Of a stretch of 64,000 bases of DNA, positions 25,297-34,568 are shown one piece after another. The position numbers and the translations under genes were made by a program. The notes under the pieces are model-generated. The model made no database searches, was not told the origin of the DNA, and saw only the letters and a program-made list of their open reading frames with translations. Origin of the DNA: an uncultured Myxococcales bacterium (GTDB taxonomy: Bacteria; Myxococcota_A; UBA9042); NCBI GenBank assembly GCA_903924465.1, contig CAIYBN010000137.1:1-64000 (forward strand), written 5' to 3'. Numbering within the stretch: the stretch's first letter is position 1; each line of letters begins with the position of its first letter.

Positions 25297-26376
25297 ATGA
25301 AGATCCCGGCAACAGAACGTAACAAACCGCCCATGGCCCAACGCATCAGTGACGGACTGCTCCGTGGCGCGTGCGCGATCCTGGCGGCCTGCAGCGACCC
25401 GGCGACGCCATTGCCGCAGGCGCAATTCGCCGGTCAGACCGAGGACGCCGATGGTGGTGCCTTGACCCCCGACGACGCGGATGCCGGCACGGTTCTGGAT
25501 GCGACATCTGCGGATGCACAGGAACCGCCCGCCGATACGGTCGCGGTGGACGCCGTCGCGCCGGCGGACGTGCCGAGCGCGCCGGACGAACTGCAACTCG
25601 ACGATCTGCTCCAACCCATCGATACTGAACTGGCCATCGACACGTGGATTCCCGTCGACGCGTTTGCACCGGATGCAATGCAACTTGGCGATCTGCTTCA
25701 ACCCATCGACACCGAGTTGGTCATCGACACGTTTGCGCCGGACGTGGCGGCGGATGTCTGGCTCGCGCCGGATCTGCTGGTCGGGCCGGACGTCGCGGCA
25801 TCTGTCTGCGGCGACGGGATTTGCGCGCCTTCCACGGAAACCGCCAGCACCTGTCCGGCCGATTGTGCCCCACCTGGATGGCTCGTGTGCGCGGCCCCGG
25901 CGTGCGCTGCCGCGACCGGCGCGTGCCAAAGCGCTGCGGATTGCGGTGGCGTTCTGAACTGCGCGGCGGCGTGTCTCAACGCATCGTGCGTCCAAGCGTG
26001 CGCGACCACGCTCGCCTACAACACGATGGTCAAAAGCCTGGAACCGCTCGTGCAATGCGCCCAAACCGCTGGCTGCTTGGGGCCCGCCGATCCCGGCCCC
26101 GGCGGCGGTCCTGGTTCCTGCGGCAACGGCAAATGCGACGGCGGCGAGACGCACCTGACCTGTCCCAAGGACTGCGGCTTCCCGGTTTCGGCCAACGAAC
26201 AGTGCCAGGTCAAGAACTGTGCGGCCACCTACGCTGCCTGCGCCAAGGACAAAGCCTGCGTCAGCGCCGCGACGTGCTACAATCAATACGGAAACGTCAA
26301 TGTTTGTGCTGGTTTTGGCTCGACCGCCAACGAGTTGTCGGCGCTGATCCTGTGCATCCAGCAATCGTGCCCGTGA
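25297..26376 (+). CDS. Cys-rich lipoprotein with acidic tether
   Basis: 359 residues. AGGAGG 6 bases before the ATG at 25297 decides the start over an ATG at 25279. Signal peptide ends CAILAAC (lipid Cys 32). Residues about 45-165 are an acidic, proline- and alanine-rich tether that includes a duplicated 29-residue unit (QLDDLLQPIDTEL / QLGDLLQPIDTEL). The rest is Cys-rich: CGDGICAPSTETASTCPADC, a four-Cys NCAAACLNASCVQAC segment, CGNGKCDGGETHLTCPKDC and a closing NCAATYAACAKDKAC region. It shares modules with the proteins at 6442-8364 and 19409-21088. Function unknown; surface exposure is inferred. Confidence 0.82.
   Translation: MKIPATERNKPPMAQRISDGLLRGACAILAACSDPATPLPQAQFAGQTEDADGGALTPDDADAGTVLDATSADAQEPPADTVAVDAVAPADVPSAPDELQLDDLLQPIDTELAIDTWIPVDAFAPDAMQLGDLLQPIDTELVIDTFAPDVAADVWLAPDLLVGPDVAASVCGDGICAPSTETASTCPADCAPPGWLVCAAPACAAATGACQSAADCGGVLNCAAACLNASCVQACATTLAYNTMVKSLEPLVQCAQTAGCLGPADPGPGGGPGSCGNGKCDGGETHLTCPKDCGFPVSANEQCQVKNCAATYAACAKDKACVSAATCYNQYGNVNVCAGFGSTANELSALILCIQQSCP
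25591..25764 (+). repeat. Tandem 87-bp duplication inside the tether of the Cys-rich lipoprotein
   Basis: Two in-frame 87-bp units (25591-25677 and 25678-25764), both beginning TGCAACT..GATCTGCT.CAACCCATCGA and coding for QLxDLLQPIDTEL. The copies differ at third positions and are shortened or altered toward the end, so the duplication is not recent. Confidence 0.6.
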
Positions 26377-26383
26377 CAACAAA

Positions 26384-26413
26384 CAAGCCGCCCCGTCTGC
26401 ACGAAGCGGCTTG
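26384..26413. terminator. Bidirectional terminator between convergent genes
   Basis: An 8-bp perfect inverted repeat (CAAGCCGC / GCGGCTTG) with a 14-base loop lies 8 bp past the stop of the lipoprotein gene and 31 bp past the stop of the convergent minus-strand gene. T-rich sequence follows on both strands (CTTATTG on plus, TTTGTTG on minus). Confidence 0.65.
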
Positions 26414-26443
26414 CTTATTGACTCAAAATCGCTGCAGCCGAGA

Positions 26444-26800
26444 CTACTTCTTGGCAGTCGTCGCCTGGCGGTGCGCGTCCATCAGACGCCACGGGCTGAA
26501 TTTCTCCAGCTTGGTCTTCTCGCCTTCCGGGGCGTTGCCCTTGGGATAGCGCAGCGCGAGGATCGCGGTGATCGCGCCATCACGCGAGCCAAACTCCTTG
26601 GCCAGCCGCTGCGTGTTGTGCAGGTGCGTGACCAGCTTGCTGTTCGCCGTCTGCATCAGCTTGCTGCGCGAACCTTCCGCGGCGTCGAACAGCGCCAGGA
26701 TCTTGTCCACCAGCGCGGCCTTCGAGCCGAACTGCTTCTCGACGCGCTGCTTCGGCGTAGGTGGATTGACTTGCGCGGTACCTTTCTTGCTGTTTGCCAT
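26444..26800 (-). CDS. Small basic hypothetical protein
   Basis: 118 residues from the ATG at 26800, preceded by GAGGAAG; the frame is open further upstream but without an SD. The N-terminus is Lys/Ser/Thr-rich (MANSKKGTAQVNPPTPKQR), the middle is helical (ALVDKILALFDAAEGSRSKLMQTANSKLVTHLHNTQRLAKEFGSRD broken here by short turns), and the end is basic. No Cys, no membrane helix and no signal peptide, so it is cytosolic. High Lys content suggests contact with nucleic acid or ribosomes, which is only a guess. Not recognised. Confidence 0.65.
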   Translation of the reverse strand: MANSKKGTAQVNPPTPKQRVEKQFGSKAALVDKILALFDAAEGSRSKLMQTANSKLVTHLHNTQRLAKEFGSRDGAITAILALRYPKGNAPEGEKTKLEKFSPWRLMDAHRQATTAKK

Positions 26801-26932
26801 GGTCTTCCTCGTATCGCCGGGCCGCTTCTGCTGCGAAATCCCGACGTTCGGTGGCGGCAGGGTATTGGCCCCGTCCGCCGTGTGATGCCGCAGCCCCTGT
26901 GGCTTTGGCGGTCCGCTCAAAAGCGGCTGGCG

Positions 26933-27841
26933 CTAGGAATCTTCCGACTCCGTCGCTGTTTCTGGTTTGTAGCTGGCGCATGGCGGCAATTCCGCCGGCA
27001 TGTCGCCGGGCAAACCTTTGGCTTTGTCGGCAGCAATCGCTGCGTTCAACTGGGTGATCTCCCGCTCTGCGCGGGCGTTTTCACCCGGATAGCGCTGGCC
27101 GATGACGGTCCACAACTCAATCGCGCGCGTGCGCCAGGCCAGCTTCCCGTAGGAACTCGCCAGCAACTCATAGTTCGCCAGATTGCGGGCCCGCGAGGGA
27201 AACTGCTGCATCGCCAAGTGCATGCGGAACACCAGGCTCAGCCACTTTTCCCGCTTGTTGTAGAACTTGATGACGTATTCGTGGTGGGCAAATTGCAGCG
27301 CCAGGCAGCGATCGCGCAGCAGCACCGCCTCCGTCACGAAGCGTGAGCGCGGAAACTGCCGGATGAACCGCTCCAGATGCGAGCGCGCCTGCTGGACCGG
27401 ACCGAGATCGAGTTCTTCCGCCGGTGGCAGGATGAAAATATCGTCCGGCGCCAGTTGGAAATGCGCCTTGGCGACCATGAACAGCGCGTAGGGCACGTTC
27501 TCGTTGGTGTCGTGACGCTGGACAAACGAGAGGTAGGTCTCGATCGACTCGTCGTATTTGTGCTGGGCGTACTGGGCATCCGCCAAGCGCAGGCGCGCCA
27601 ACGCGGTCACTTTCAGATACGACGGCAGCTTCAGCACCTTGTGGAATTCCTGCTCCGCCTCGATCAGCGAACCGCCCGCCAGGTGCTCCATTGCATCGAA
27701 GTAGAGTTGCTCCGATTCAGGCAACGGCACGGCCGGCTTGGCCGCGTCAGCGACCTGGGTACCGGCGCACGCGGGCAGCAGGAGGCAGGCAAGCGTGGCG
27801 AGGGTGGGCAGCCGGAGCGTCATGGTCAAGCGGGTCGTCAT
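26933..27841 (-). CDS. bamD: BamD-like outer-membrane lipoprotein (TPR)
   Basis: 302 residues from ATG 27841 (an in-frame ATG at 27823 is also possible). Signal peptide ends LACLLLPAC (lipid Cys 25). The body is a run of TPR-type hairpins: LYFDAMEHLAGGSLIEAEQEF, then LRLADAQYAQHKYDESIETYLSFVQRH and ARSHLERFIRQFPRSRFVTEA, the layout of BamD/ComL, which docks on BamA in outer-membrane protein assembly. YbgF-type TPR lipoproteins are the alternative; here I favour BamD from the QFPRSRF-like element and the neighbouring envelope genes. It is last in the S41-PEGA-MlaE operon. A second TPR lipoprotein (46409-47335) is the more YbgF-like one. Confidence 0.75.
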   Translation of the reverse strand: MTTRLTMTLRLPTLATLACLLLPACAGTQVADAAKPAVPLPESEQLYFDAMEHLAGGSLIEAEQEFHKVLKLPSYLKVTALARLRLADAQYAQHKYDESIETYLSFVQRHDTNENVPYALFMVAKAHFQLAPDDIFILPPAEELDLGPVQQARSHLERFIRQFPRSRFVTEAVLLRDRCLALQFAHHEYVIKFYNKREKWLSLVFRMHLAMQQFPSRARNLANYELLASSYGKLAWRTRAIELWTVIGQRYPGENARAEREITQLNAAIAADKAKGLPGDMPAELPPCASYKPETATESEDS

Positions 27842-27917
27842 CGTCCAACCAGCACGCCGGAAGCCAGCGCGGGGCTGCGAAGTGTCGGAGATCTGGGGGC
27901 GCGGGTCAAGGGCGAAA

Positions 27918-28727
27918 TCATCCAAAAATCGAGTAGATCGCCCCGGAAAGGATGAAGTCCAGTACGACCACGGCGAAGGACGCATTCACGACGGCGCGCG
28001 TCGTGGCCCAGCCGACGCCTTCAGAACCACCGGTCGCTTCCAGTCCGGCTTGCCCAGCGATGAGCGGAATCGCGCAACCGTAGGCAAATGCTTTGGTGAC
28101 GCCGGACACAATGTCGCCGGCCTTCACAAGCTGGATGGACAGAAACGTCAGCGGATGAATGCCGAAGCCCAGAAAGCCGGTCAGCATGCCGGTGATCTCG
28201 CCGATGAGCGTGGCGTAGATGGTGAGGCAAATCATCATCGCGCCGGCAGCGAGAAACCTCGGTACGATCAGGTAGTTGACCGGATCGGCGTTGCACATGC
28301 GCAGCGCGTCGACCTGCTCGGTCACGACCATCGAGCCGATTTCTGCGGCGATGCCGGAGCCAACGCGCGTGGCGATCATCATGCCGGCGATGGTCGGCGC
28401 GAATTCCTTGATCATGATCTGCAGGAATGCTGGGCCAATCATGCTGAAATCAGGCAGAATTTTCTCCACCTGCGTGGCGACCTGATAGACAAGAATCATG
28501 CCCAGAAAGCCGATCGTGACCGTGATGAAGACCAGCGATTGCACGCCCATCGCGTACATTTGCCCGATGATGGCGCCTTTTTCGCGGCGCGCGGAACCGA
28601 TCTGCACCAGCGTGTCGCGGCACAGCATCAGAAACTGCCGGGCCGGCGCGGACGTCGCACGCAACCAAGTCACCCATGCGGGGCGCACAGGCTTTCGGGT
28701 TCGCACTGGCAAAATGACCGTCGTCAC
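27918..28727 (-). CDS. mlaE: MlaE/YrbE-family ABC permease (phospholipid transport)
   Basis: 269 residues. Typical MlaE: an amphipathic N-terminus, IGQMYAMGVQSLVFITVTIGFLGMILV broken over the first helix, the FAPTIAGMMIATRVGSGIAAEIGSM core signature, the MxxTEQVDALRMCNADPVNYLIVPR segment and five to six membrane helices. In the Mla/Tgt/Ttg2 systems MlaE dimers move lipids or sterols between membranes, powered by MlaF. No mlaF or mlaD lies here. The gene starts 6 bp after the PEGA gene ends and is followed 76 bp later by the BamD-like gene, so its transport is tied to envelope assembly by context only. Confidence 0.92.
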   Translation of the reverse strand: MTTVILPVRTRKPVRPAWVTWLRATSAPARQFLMLCRDTLVQIGSARREKGAIIGQMYAMGVQSLVFITVTIGFLGMILVYQVATQVEKILPDFSMIGPAFLQIMIKEFAPTIAGMMIATRVGSGIAAEIGSMVVTEQVDALRMCNADPVNYLIVPRFLAAGAMMICLTIYATLIGEITGMLTGFLGFGIHPLTFLSIQLVKAGDIVSGVTKAFAYGCAIPLIAGQAGLEATGGSEGVGWATTRAVVNASFAVVVLDFILSGAIYSIFG

Positions 28728-28733
28728 GCGTGC

Positions 28734-29810
28734 CTACTTTTTGGGTGCGTTCTGCGGCGTCGTCGTCGCCGCGCCGGCCGGTGCGTCGTCATTGGTGTCG
28801 GCCAACGCTTCCAACCGCGCATCGACCATCACGGTTTCGTCGCGATGGATCTCCACCCGGCGGTGCCAGCGGTCGTAGCCATCCTTGGCGAAACGGACGA
28901 TCCATCGGCGCGCAGCCAACTGATAGGGCTCAGCCTTCGTGCCTTTTCCGGAAATCTTGCCGTCTTGTGTGGGCTTGTCCGCCAATCGCTGCTCCACCGG
29001 CACGTCGTCCAGGAACGTTGTGACGCCGTCGGACTGGTCCACCTTGATGATGAGCTTGCCAAAGTACGGCACGGCTTTCGGCTTGATGCTTGCCGACGTC
29101 GGGTCGCCGACGCGCACGTTGACGAACTGCTCATAGTCGTAGAATCCGACGCAGCGCGTTTCCGCCTTCCGCGTGCCGGTCAACGACTCAATCACGCCTT
29201 CGCCTTGGCCGACAAAAACGCCGTCCAGAAAGATTTCGCAGCTTTTCGGATCGGCAAACAAGCGAATCGTGCCGGTGGCAATCTTGCCTTCCGCGCGAAG
29301 CTCGGCCATACGCGTCTCGACCTTCTTCAACTGCGCCTCGTAGTCCGCTTTCTTCGGCGAGTCGCCGACCTGGCCCAGCACGCGTTTGAGCAGGATCGAC
29401 GCGGCGGAAAGCGCCTTGAACTCGGTTTCCGGCTGTTTCAGCGCCTCAGCGACCGTCGCGACATTCAGGGGAAATTCGTGGCGAAAAGGATCGAGCGCGG
29501 CGGCGGCTTCCAACAGCGACAGCGCGCGCGCCGTCTGACCTTTGCGCGCGGCCTCGGACGCCTCGGCGAATCGTTTGACCGCATCCTTCGCGTTGTGTTC
29601 CTTCTTTTCCTGGGCCTCGCGCGATTCGCGCTGGGACTCCGATTCCTGGACCACCGCGGCAGCCTTGGCCTTTTCCTTTTCTTCCTGGGCCTTCTTCTTG
29701 GCCTCCACCTCGCTGCGGTCAACTTCGGGCGCCTGGGCCCAAGCGGGCAGGGCAGTGGCCATCGCCAGGACGACGAAAGACACGCGAAAAGCGAGATGAT
29801 ACGGCAACAT
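28734..29810 (-). CDS. Secreted coiled-coil protein with PEGA-type C-terminal domains
   Basis: 358 residues from ATG 29810, chosen for its signal peptide (MLPYHLAFR...MATALPAWAQ) and the GAGG upstream. Residues about 28-85 are a charged coiled coil (SEVEAKKKAQEEKEKAKAA), followed by a TPR-like hairpin (ARALSLLEAAAAL). Two PEGA-like beta domains follow: TIRLFADPKSCEIFLDGVFVG (about 180-245) and KLIIKVDQSDGVTTFLDDVPV with GYDRWHRRVEIHRDETVMVD (about 250-340). PEGA domains are found in surface-layer and periplasmic proteins of myxobacteria. It lies between the S41 protease gene (8 bp gap) and mlaE (6 bp gap) and should be made with them. Confidence 0.8.
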   Translation of the reverse strand: MLPYHLAFRVSFVVLAMATALPAWAQAPEVDRSEVEAKKKAQEEKEKAKAAAVVQESESQRESREAQEKKEHNAKDAVKRFAEASEAARKGQTARALSLLEAAAALDPFRHEFPLNVATVAEALKQPETEFKALSAASILLKRVLGQVGDSPKKADYEAQLKKVETRMAELRAEGKIATGTIRLFADPKSCEIFLDGVFVGQGEGVIESLTGTRKAETRCVGFYDYEQFVNVRVGDPTSASIKPKAVPYFGKLIIKVDQSDGVTTFLDDVPVEQRLADKPTQDGKISGKGTKAEPYQLAARRWIVRFAKDGYDRWHRRVEIHRDETVMVDARLEALADTNDDAPAGAATTTPQNAPKK

Positions 29811-29818
29811 AGGGAACC

Positions 29819-32719
29819 TCAGGGCGGCGAATCTGCCGCAGCCGGCGCGCGCGCGCAATGGACAAGCAACTGCCTTTCCGCGGTCCGGTGCGCGCCAGCC
29901 CGCGCTTGAATTGTAACGGCGTTCAGGCCGCTGTCGAGTCGCAGCTGTGCGCGAAATGGCACATCCATCTGGCTGTAGCCTGCCTGATACGCCTGTTTTA
30001 CGCCACCCACGCTCGCCGTGACAAAACGCCGTGCGGGACTGTGGCTATCAAAATGCGCCGATCCCACGACCGTCAGTTCACACGGATCGCGAACCGGCGG
30101 CAGGCGCGCTTCCACCAACGTGATCGTCGGCGACAGCGCCCACTCCTGCGCCTGCCTCGCCAGCAGCTCGCGGATGCGCGTGCGCGCCACCCGCGGCGCG
30201 TCGGCCACCGTCTTGCGGGCCCAGGCGATGTCGATGGGTTCCACGCGCTGCACGGCCAAGGTCTCGTCGGCGATGGTCAACTCGAGTTGCACGGGCTGCC
30301 AATCGTCGATCGCGACGGGCGACTTCGGGTCCGCGCCGGTCACAGCGAATCGCGCGATCGCGGACGCACCGGGGGCCAGTTGTCCCAGCCGCACCCGCCC
30401 TTCGGCCAAGTGCAAGCGCTGCGTTCCGAGCACCCGCAGCCGCACCTCGGTGGCCTGCGACAATCCCAGCCCCAGATTTTGCACCTCAATGCCGAGCGTC
30501 GCCGTTTCACGCGGTTGGAGCACGCCGTCCGGCATGAAGCCATTTGAATCGTCCAGCGTCACGCGAAAGGCGAAGTCGGGCTGCGGCCGCTCGGTCACGG
30601 TCACCAGCGTGTCGTCATGCGGCGCAAGTGGCTGGCCATCCTGGGCTGCCATCACCTCCATCGGCACGGCCACGTTGCCATGCCGCACCGACACGCGCAC
30701 GGACAGCGGCACGGTGCGCTGCTGCCCCGGCTCCAGGCGACCGACCAGTTGTTCGTGGCCGTCCAGGACTGGATCGTCCGAGCGCGTGAGCACCTGCAGG
30801 CGCGTCAGCGGCGTCTTGCCGAGATTGGTCAGCGTCACCGATACGCGCAAGACGTCGCCGGCCGCCACTTGAATCCCTTGATTCGCATCGGCAATCTCCA
30901 CTCGCAGCGCCGGATTGGTCACGCGCTCGCCCGGACGCCAGTCGATGTTCTGCTTTTTCAGGTGCGCGACGAGCCCCTCGTCATCTTCCCGCGCCATCTC
31001 CGCCAAATCAGCCTGCGCCGCGTGCAGCGCGACTTGTGCATTCACATCGCCGGAGCGCCGCAGCAGCTGCGCCGCGCGTTGGCGGGGCGCCCGATCGATC
31101 ACCTCGGCCTGCGTCTCCTGACCCGCTTCCGCTTGCGTCGGGTCCGGCAGCAGCACGCGCAACCGATAGGCCGCCTGTGGAACGGTGACCGGCTGGGCCA
31201 GCCGCGACCGGCGGTTGCTGCGCACCTGCCGCGGAGCGCCAAAGAGACTGACATTCTCGCGGGTTGCGGAAATGAACTGCACGCCCACATCTGGCGTAAT
31301 TCCGACGGTGTGCAGGTCCACATCGCCCTGGACCAAATACTTCGCCACCGTCAGCTTCAGCGCCGCGTCGCCCATTTCATACGGCACCTGCACGCTGGCT
31401 TTGCCAAAGCTCTGTTCGCCCACGACGATGGCGCGGTTGGAAAATTTCAATGAGCCCGCCACAACTTCCGACGCGCTCGCCGAATGGCCGTTGACAAGGA
31501 CTGCCAGCGCCACGTGGCGAAATTTGCCGTGCCCTGACACCAGTCGCTCGTCCCGGGCGTGCTGCGCACCCGTGACCGTGATGACGGCCGGTCCTGAACG
31601 CATGAACAGATCGCAGACGCGGACGGCTTCATCCAGCAGTCCGCCCGGGTTGTCGCGCAAATCCAGCACCAAGGCCGGCTGACTGCCGGATTCGATGAGC
31701 GTGTCGATCGCCTCGCGCAACTCATCCGCAGTCCCGCGTTGGAAGTTCTTGATGCGCGCGTAGCCCACGCCGTTGTCCAGCAACCGCGACTCCACGCTTT
31801 GTAGGTGGATCACGGCACGCGTCACGGTCACCTCCTGCGGCAAGGTCCAGCCTTTGCGCCGCAGCAGCAGGTGCGCTGGCGTATCCACTTCACCGCGCAG
31901 GCGGTCGACCGCGTCGTCCACGCTCATGTTCAGCGTGTCTTCGCCGTCGATCTGCAGGATTTCATCACTTGGCAAAATACCGGCCTTTTGTGCCGGCGAA
32001 TCGGGCAGCACCGACTGCACCACCAGCACCCCCTCCTGCGTCAGGATCACGATGCCCAGCCCGCCGAAATGTCCGCCGGTATTGGTCTGCATGTCCCGCC
32101 ACTGGTCCGGGTCCAGCATGTGCGAATACGGGTCCATCGTCGCCAGCATCCCGTTCACTGCCACGTATTCCACGCGCGCCGGCTGCACGTCTGGCGGCAA
32201 ATGGTCCGCGATGATACGCAGCGCTTGCAGCAGCGCCCAGCCCAAGCGCAGTGGGTTCGTCACGGTCGTTGCATCGATGTTCCAGGTCGATTCGCCAATC
32301 CGCAGTCGCAGCGTTTTCGGCTGGCCGTCCGGGTAGAGCTGCGGCGTATCGACCAGCATTTCCGGCACCAGATGGGCGACGGCTTGCAGCGCTTCCTCCA
32401 GCATTTCACGCGGCTGCATGCGCGCCGGATCGACGTAGCGGTGGCGCATCAACTCGAGCGCGCGTCCGACGATGCGGCCTTCGCGCAGCGCGGCGAGTTC
32501 TGGCTCGCGGATGCCGGGCAGCGGCGCACCGGGCAAGGCAATCGACGGCTCGCGGTCTGACGCCGGCACGCCGGTTTGTCCAGTTGTCCGAGCAGGTTCC
32601 GGCGCTGCCAGCAACTGCCACAGGGCAAAGAAGCACACGCTTGCGGCACCCACGGCAAGCGCGAGGCGCACGCGGTAGCGCGGTGGTCGGGTCGGCGGAT
32701 TGGGCTGGGCATCTTTCAC
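29819..32719 (-). CDS. Large S41-family C-terminal processing protease with PDZ and long C-terminal extension
   Basis: 966 residues from the GTG at 32719, which precedes one membrane-anchor/signal segment (VRLALAVGAASVCFFALWQLL); the frame continues upstream but only as non-coding sequence. PDZ domain at about 220-300 (GGLGIVILTQEGVLVVQSVL and AGILPSDEILQIDGE). S41 catalytic core: LDLRDNPGGLLDEAV, NGHSASASEVVAG with Ser415, and GEQSFGKASV with Lys440; the 25-residue spacing equals that of CtpA. Residues about 500-966 have two beta-rich CARDB-like segments (NLGKTPLTRLQVLT, NLGLGLSQATEVRL) not found in ordinary Ctp. A large serine peptidase of this layout is known from Myxococcus. Begins an operon ending in bamD. 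Confidence 0.88.
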   Translation of the reverse strand: MKDAQPNPPTRPPRYRVRLALAVGAASVCFFALWQLLAAPEPARTTGQTGVPASDREPSIALPGAPLPGIREPELAALREGRIVGRALELMRHRYVDPARMQPREMLEEALQAVAHLVPEMLVDTPQLYPDGQPKTLRLRIGESTWNIDATTVTNPLRLGWALLQALRIIADHLPPDVQPARVEYVAVNGMLATMDPYSHMLDPDQWRDMQTNTGGHFGGLGIVILTQEGVLVVQSVLPDSPAQKAGILPSDEILQIDGEDTLNMSVDDAVDRLRGEVDTPAHLLLRRKGWTLPQEVTVTRAVIHLQSVESRLLDNGVGYARIKNFQRGTADELREAIDTLIESGSQPALVLDLRDNPGGLLDEAVRVCDLFMRSGPAVITVTGAQHARDERLVSGHGKFRHVALAVLVNGHSASASEVVAGSLKFSNRAIVVGEQSFGKASVQVPYEMGDAALKLTVAKYLVQGDVDLHTVGITPDVGVQFISATRENVSLFGAPRQVRSNRRSRLAQPVTVPQAAYRLRVLLPDPTQAEAGQETQAEVIDRAPRQRAAQLLRRSGDVNAQVALHAAQADLAEMAREDDEGLVAHLKKQNIDWRPGERVTNPALRVEIADANQGIQVAAGDVLRVSVTLTNLGKTPLTRLQVLTRSDDPVLDGHEQLVGRLEPGQQRTVPLSVRVSVRHGNVAVPMEVMAAQDGQPLAPHDDTLVTVTERPQPDFAFRVTLDDSNGFMPDGVLQPRETATLGIEVQNLGLGLSQATEVRLRVLGTQRLHLAEGRVRLGQLAPGASAIARFAVTGADPKSPVAIDDWQPVQLELTIADETLAVQRVEPIDIAWARKTVADAPRVARTRIRELLARQAQEWALSPTITLVEARLPPVRDPCELTVVGSAHFDSHSPARRFVTASVGGVKQAYQAGYSQMDVPFRAQLRLDSGLNAVTIQARAGAHRTAERQLLVHCARAPAAADSPP

Positions 32720-32869
32720 GCGCGGCAGGATAGCCGTTTGCCCACCGGTGCGCGAGGCCGGCGACCCACTGCGAGAAATCTGACGGTGGATGCAACACCT
32801 TTTCATTACTTGCAACGCGGGCCGACGCGGGTACGCTCTGGCCACCAGCCGTTGCTGGCGTGACGAACG

Positions 32870-34480
32870 ATGCTGCTCCGTCTCTTTGCATGGCTGCTCG
32901 CCGGTGTGACTGCGCCGGTTCCGACGCTGGATGTCCTGAGCGACCAAATCGCTGCCTGCCTCGGACGCGAAGACCCGCAGTGCGCAGAACCGCTGGTCGC
33001 CGACATGCAGCGACAGATGGCGGATTCGGTCTCGGCGGCGTACTGCCGCGGCGTCACGGATTTTCTGGAAGGAAAGTTCCCTGAAGCGCGGATCTCGCTG
33101 CAGAAGATCGCAGGCGTGGCCCATGCCCCGGCGACCCTGCGCGAACATGCCCAGCAATACCTGGATCTGGCGATTTCGACGGCGGAAGTCTTGGACGGCG
33201 CCAAGCCGCACAAGCTGCTCGGCGGACGCGTGACGGTGTGGCTGCGGCCGGGCGCCGATGAGGTCCTGTTGGGCTACATCGAGCACGTCGTGAGCCGAAC
33301 CTTGCCGATCCTGGAACAGGCATTTGGCGCGGTCGGCGACGAGCCCATCGCCATTCACGTCTATCCGCGCAGCGAGGATCTGGGTCGCGTGAGCGGGCTG
33401 ACCGTCGACCAAATTCGCAATTCCGGCACGATCGCGCTGTGCAAATACAATCGCGTGATGCTGACCAGCCCGCAGGATCTGGTCTTCGGCTATGCCTGGG
33501 CGGACACGGTCGCGCATGAGCTGACGCACTGGTTCATCATCAAACGCGGTGGTCCCGGCGTACCGGTCTGGCTGCACGAAGGGCTGGCGCGTTCCTATGA
33601 AGGCGTGTGGCGTGGTCGGGCTGCGGCGCTGTTGGACCGCAGTGAGCGGCAGGCGCTGCTGTTGGCGCGTGGCAAGAAGAAGTTCATCACGCTGGCGCGG
33701 ATGTCGCCGTCGATGGCGCTGCTGCCGACCCAGGAGGACACGCAGCTGGCCTTCGCGGAGGTGCACCACGCCGTCGGCTGGCTGCTGGCGCACGGCGGCG
33801 TGCAGGAATCCAGGGCAGGGCGCGCGTCCGATGGTCAGGCTGGGCGGCTTGTCAGCTACTTCGGCCAAGGCCTGGACGAAAGCGCGGCGTTGCAGAAGTT
33901 CTCAGGGCTCGCGCCCGCGCAGTTCGCCGCCGATTGGAAGAAGGACATGCTCGCGGTGGATTTGCGGGAACAGAACGATCCAGAGCAGCAGCTGCGTCAC
34001 CCGGAGAAGCTGTACTTCAAGTCGGCGGGCGGAACTGCGGCCGTTTTGAAAAGCCTGGGTGGCGATGCGCGCAAGTTTGCGGAACTGGGCGATCGGCTGG
34101 CGGTGGCGCACCGGCCGCTGGCGGCGGTGATCGAATACCGCAAGGCGATGGCCGCCGGCCAAAGCGACGGGCCCCTCTTGCCCACCCGGCTGGTCCGCGT
34201 GCTGCTGGATCTGCAGAAGCCCGATGAGGCGCTGGAGTACTTGAAGCCGGCGCTGGAGGCGTGGCCCGAACACGCGCCGCTCTACATTCTCGCCGGTCGC
34301 GCCCAGGTCGCGGCGGGCAAATTTCGCGAGGCGCTGGAATCATTGGAACGCGCCGCGTGGTTCAATCCATTTGATCCGCAGCTCCATGAGTTAGCCGCCC
34401 AGGCGCACGACGCGCTGGGCGAAGCGAATGATGCAGCGCAGGCCCGTGCTCGGCAGAAGCTCGTGACGTCCGGCTTGTGA
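32870..34480 (+). CDS. Secreted gluzincin (peptidase MA-like) metallopeptidase with C-terminal TPR
   Basis: 536 residues. The N-terminus (MLLRLFAWLLAGVTAPVPT) is a signal peptide. The zinc motif is HELTH at 216-220 in ADTVAHELTHWF, with the third ligand Glu in LHEGLARSYEG (about 237), the HExxH-(x16-20)-E geometry of gluzincins. A helical domain precedes it and a C-terminal TPR region (about 395-530, RPLAAVIEYRKAMAAGQSDG; APLYILAGRAQVAAGKFREALESL) follows. It is probably periplasmic or secreted, with TPRs to hold protein partners. It is transcribed divergently from the S41 protease gene; 150 bp between the two starts should hold both promoters. Confidence 0.82.
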   Translation: MLLRLFAWLLAGVTAPVPTLDVLSDQIAACLGREDPQCAEPLVADMQRQMADSVSAAYCRGVTDFLEGKFPEARISLQKIAGVAHAPATLREHAQQYLDLAISTAEVLDGAKPHKLLGGRVTVWLRPGADEVLLGYIEHVVSRTLPILEQAFGAVGDEPIAIHVYPRSEDLGRVSGLTVDQIRNSGTIALCKYNRVMLTSPQDLVFGYAWADTVAHELTHWFIIKRGGPGVPVWLHEGLARSYEGVWRGRAAALLDRSERQALLLARGKKKFITLARMSPSMALLPTQEDTQLAFAEVHHAVGWLLAHGGVQESRAGRASDGQAGRLVSYFGQGLDESAALQKFSGLAPAQFAADWKKDMLAVDLREQNDPEQQLRHPEKLYFKSAGGTAAVLKSLGGDARKFAELGDRLAVAHRPLAAVIEYRKAMAAGQSDGPLLPTRLVRVLLDLQKPDEALEYLKPALEAWPEHAPLYILAGRAQVAAGKFREALESLERAAWFNPFDPQLHELAAQAHDALGEANDAAQARARQKLVTSGL

Positions 34481-34568
34481 GGTCTGCGTGACGTGGTCAC
34501 AAGGCACTTGACGGCTCCCACGCGAGGGCTCAGTTTTGCAGTTGGTAACCTGAAGCAGCGAGGTCAAG

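Noticed and set aside
27738..29909. Long plus-strand open frame of 723 codons
   Set aside because: Antisense to the MlaE and PEGA genes; composition is Arg/His-rich and no SD precedes it.
32720..33868. Extension of the S41 protease frame upstream
   Set aside because: It overlaps the divergent metallopeptidase gene and lacks recognisable sequence. The signal/membrane segment right after the GTG at 32719 gives a better start.
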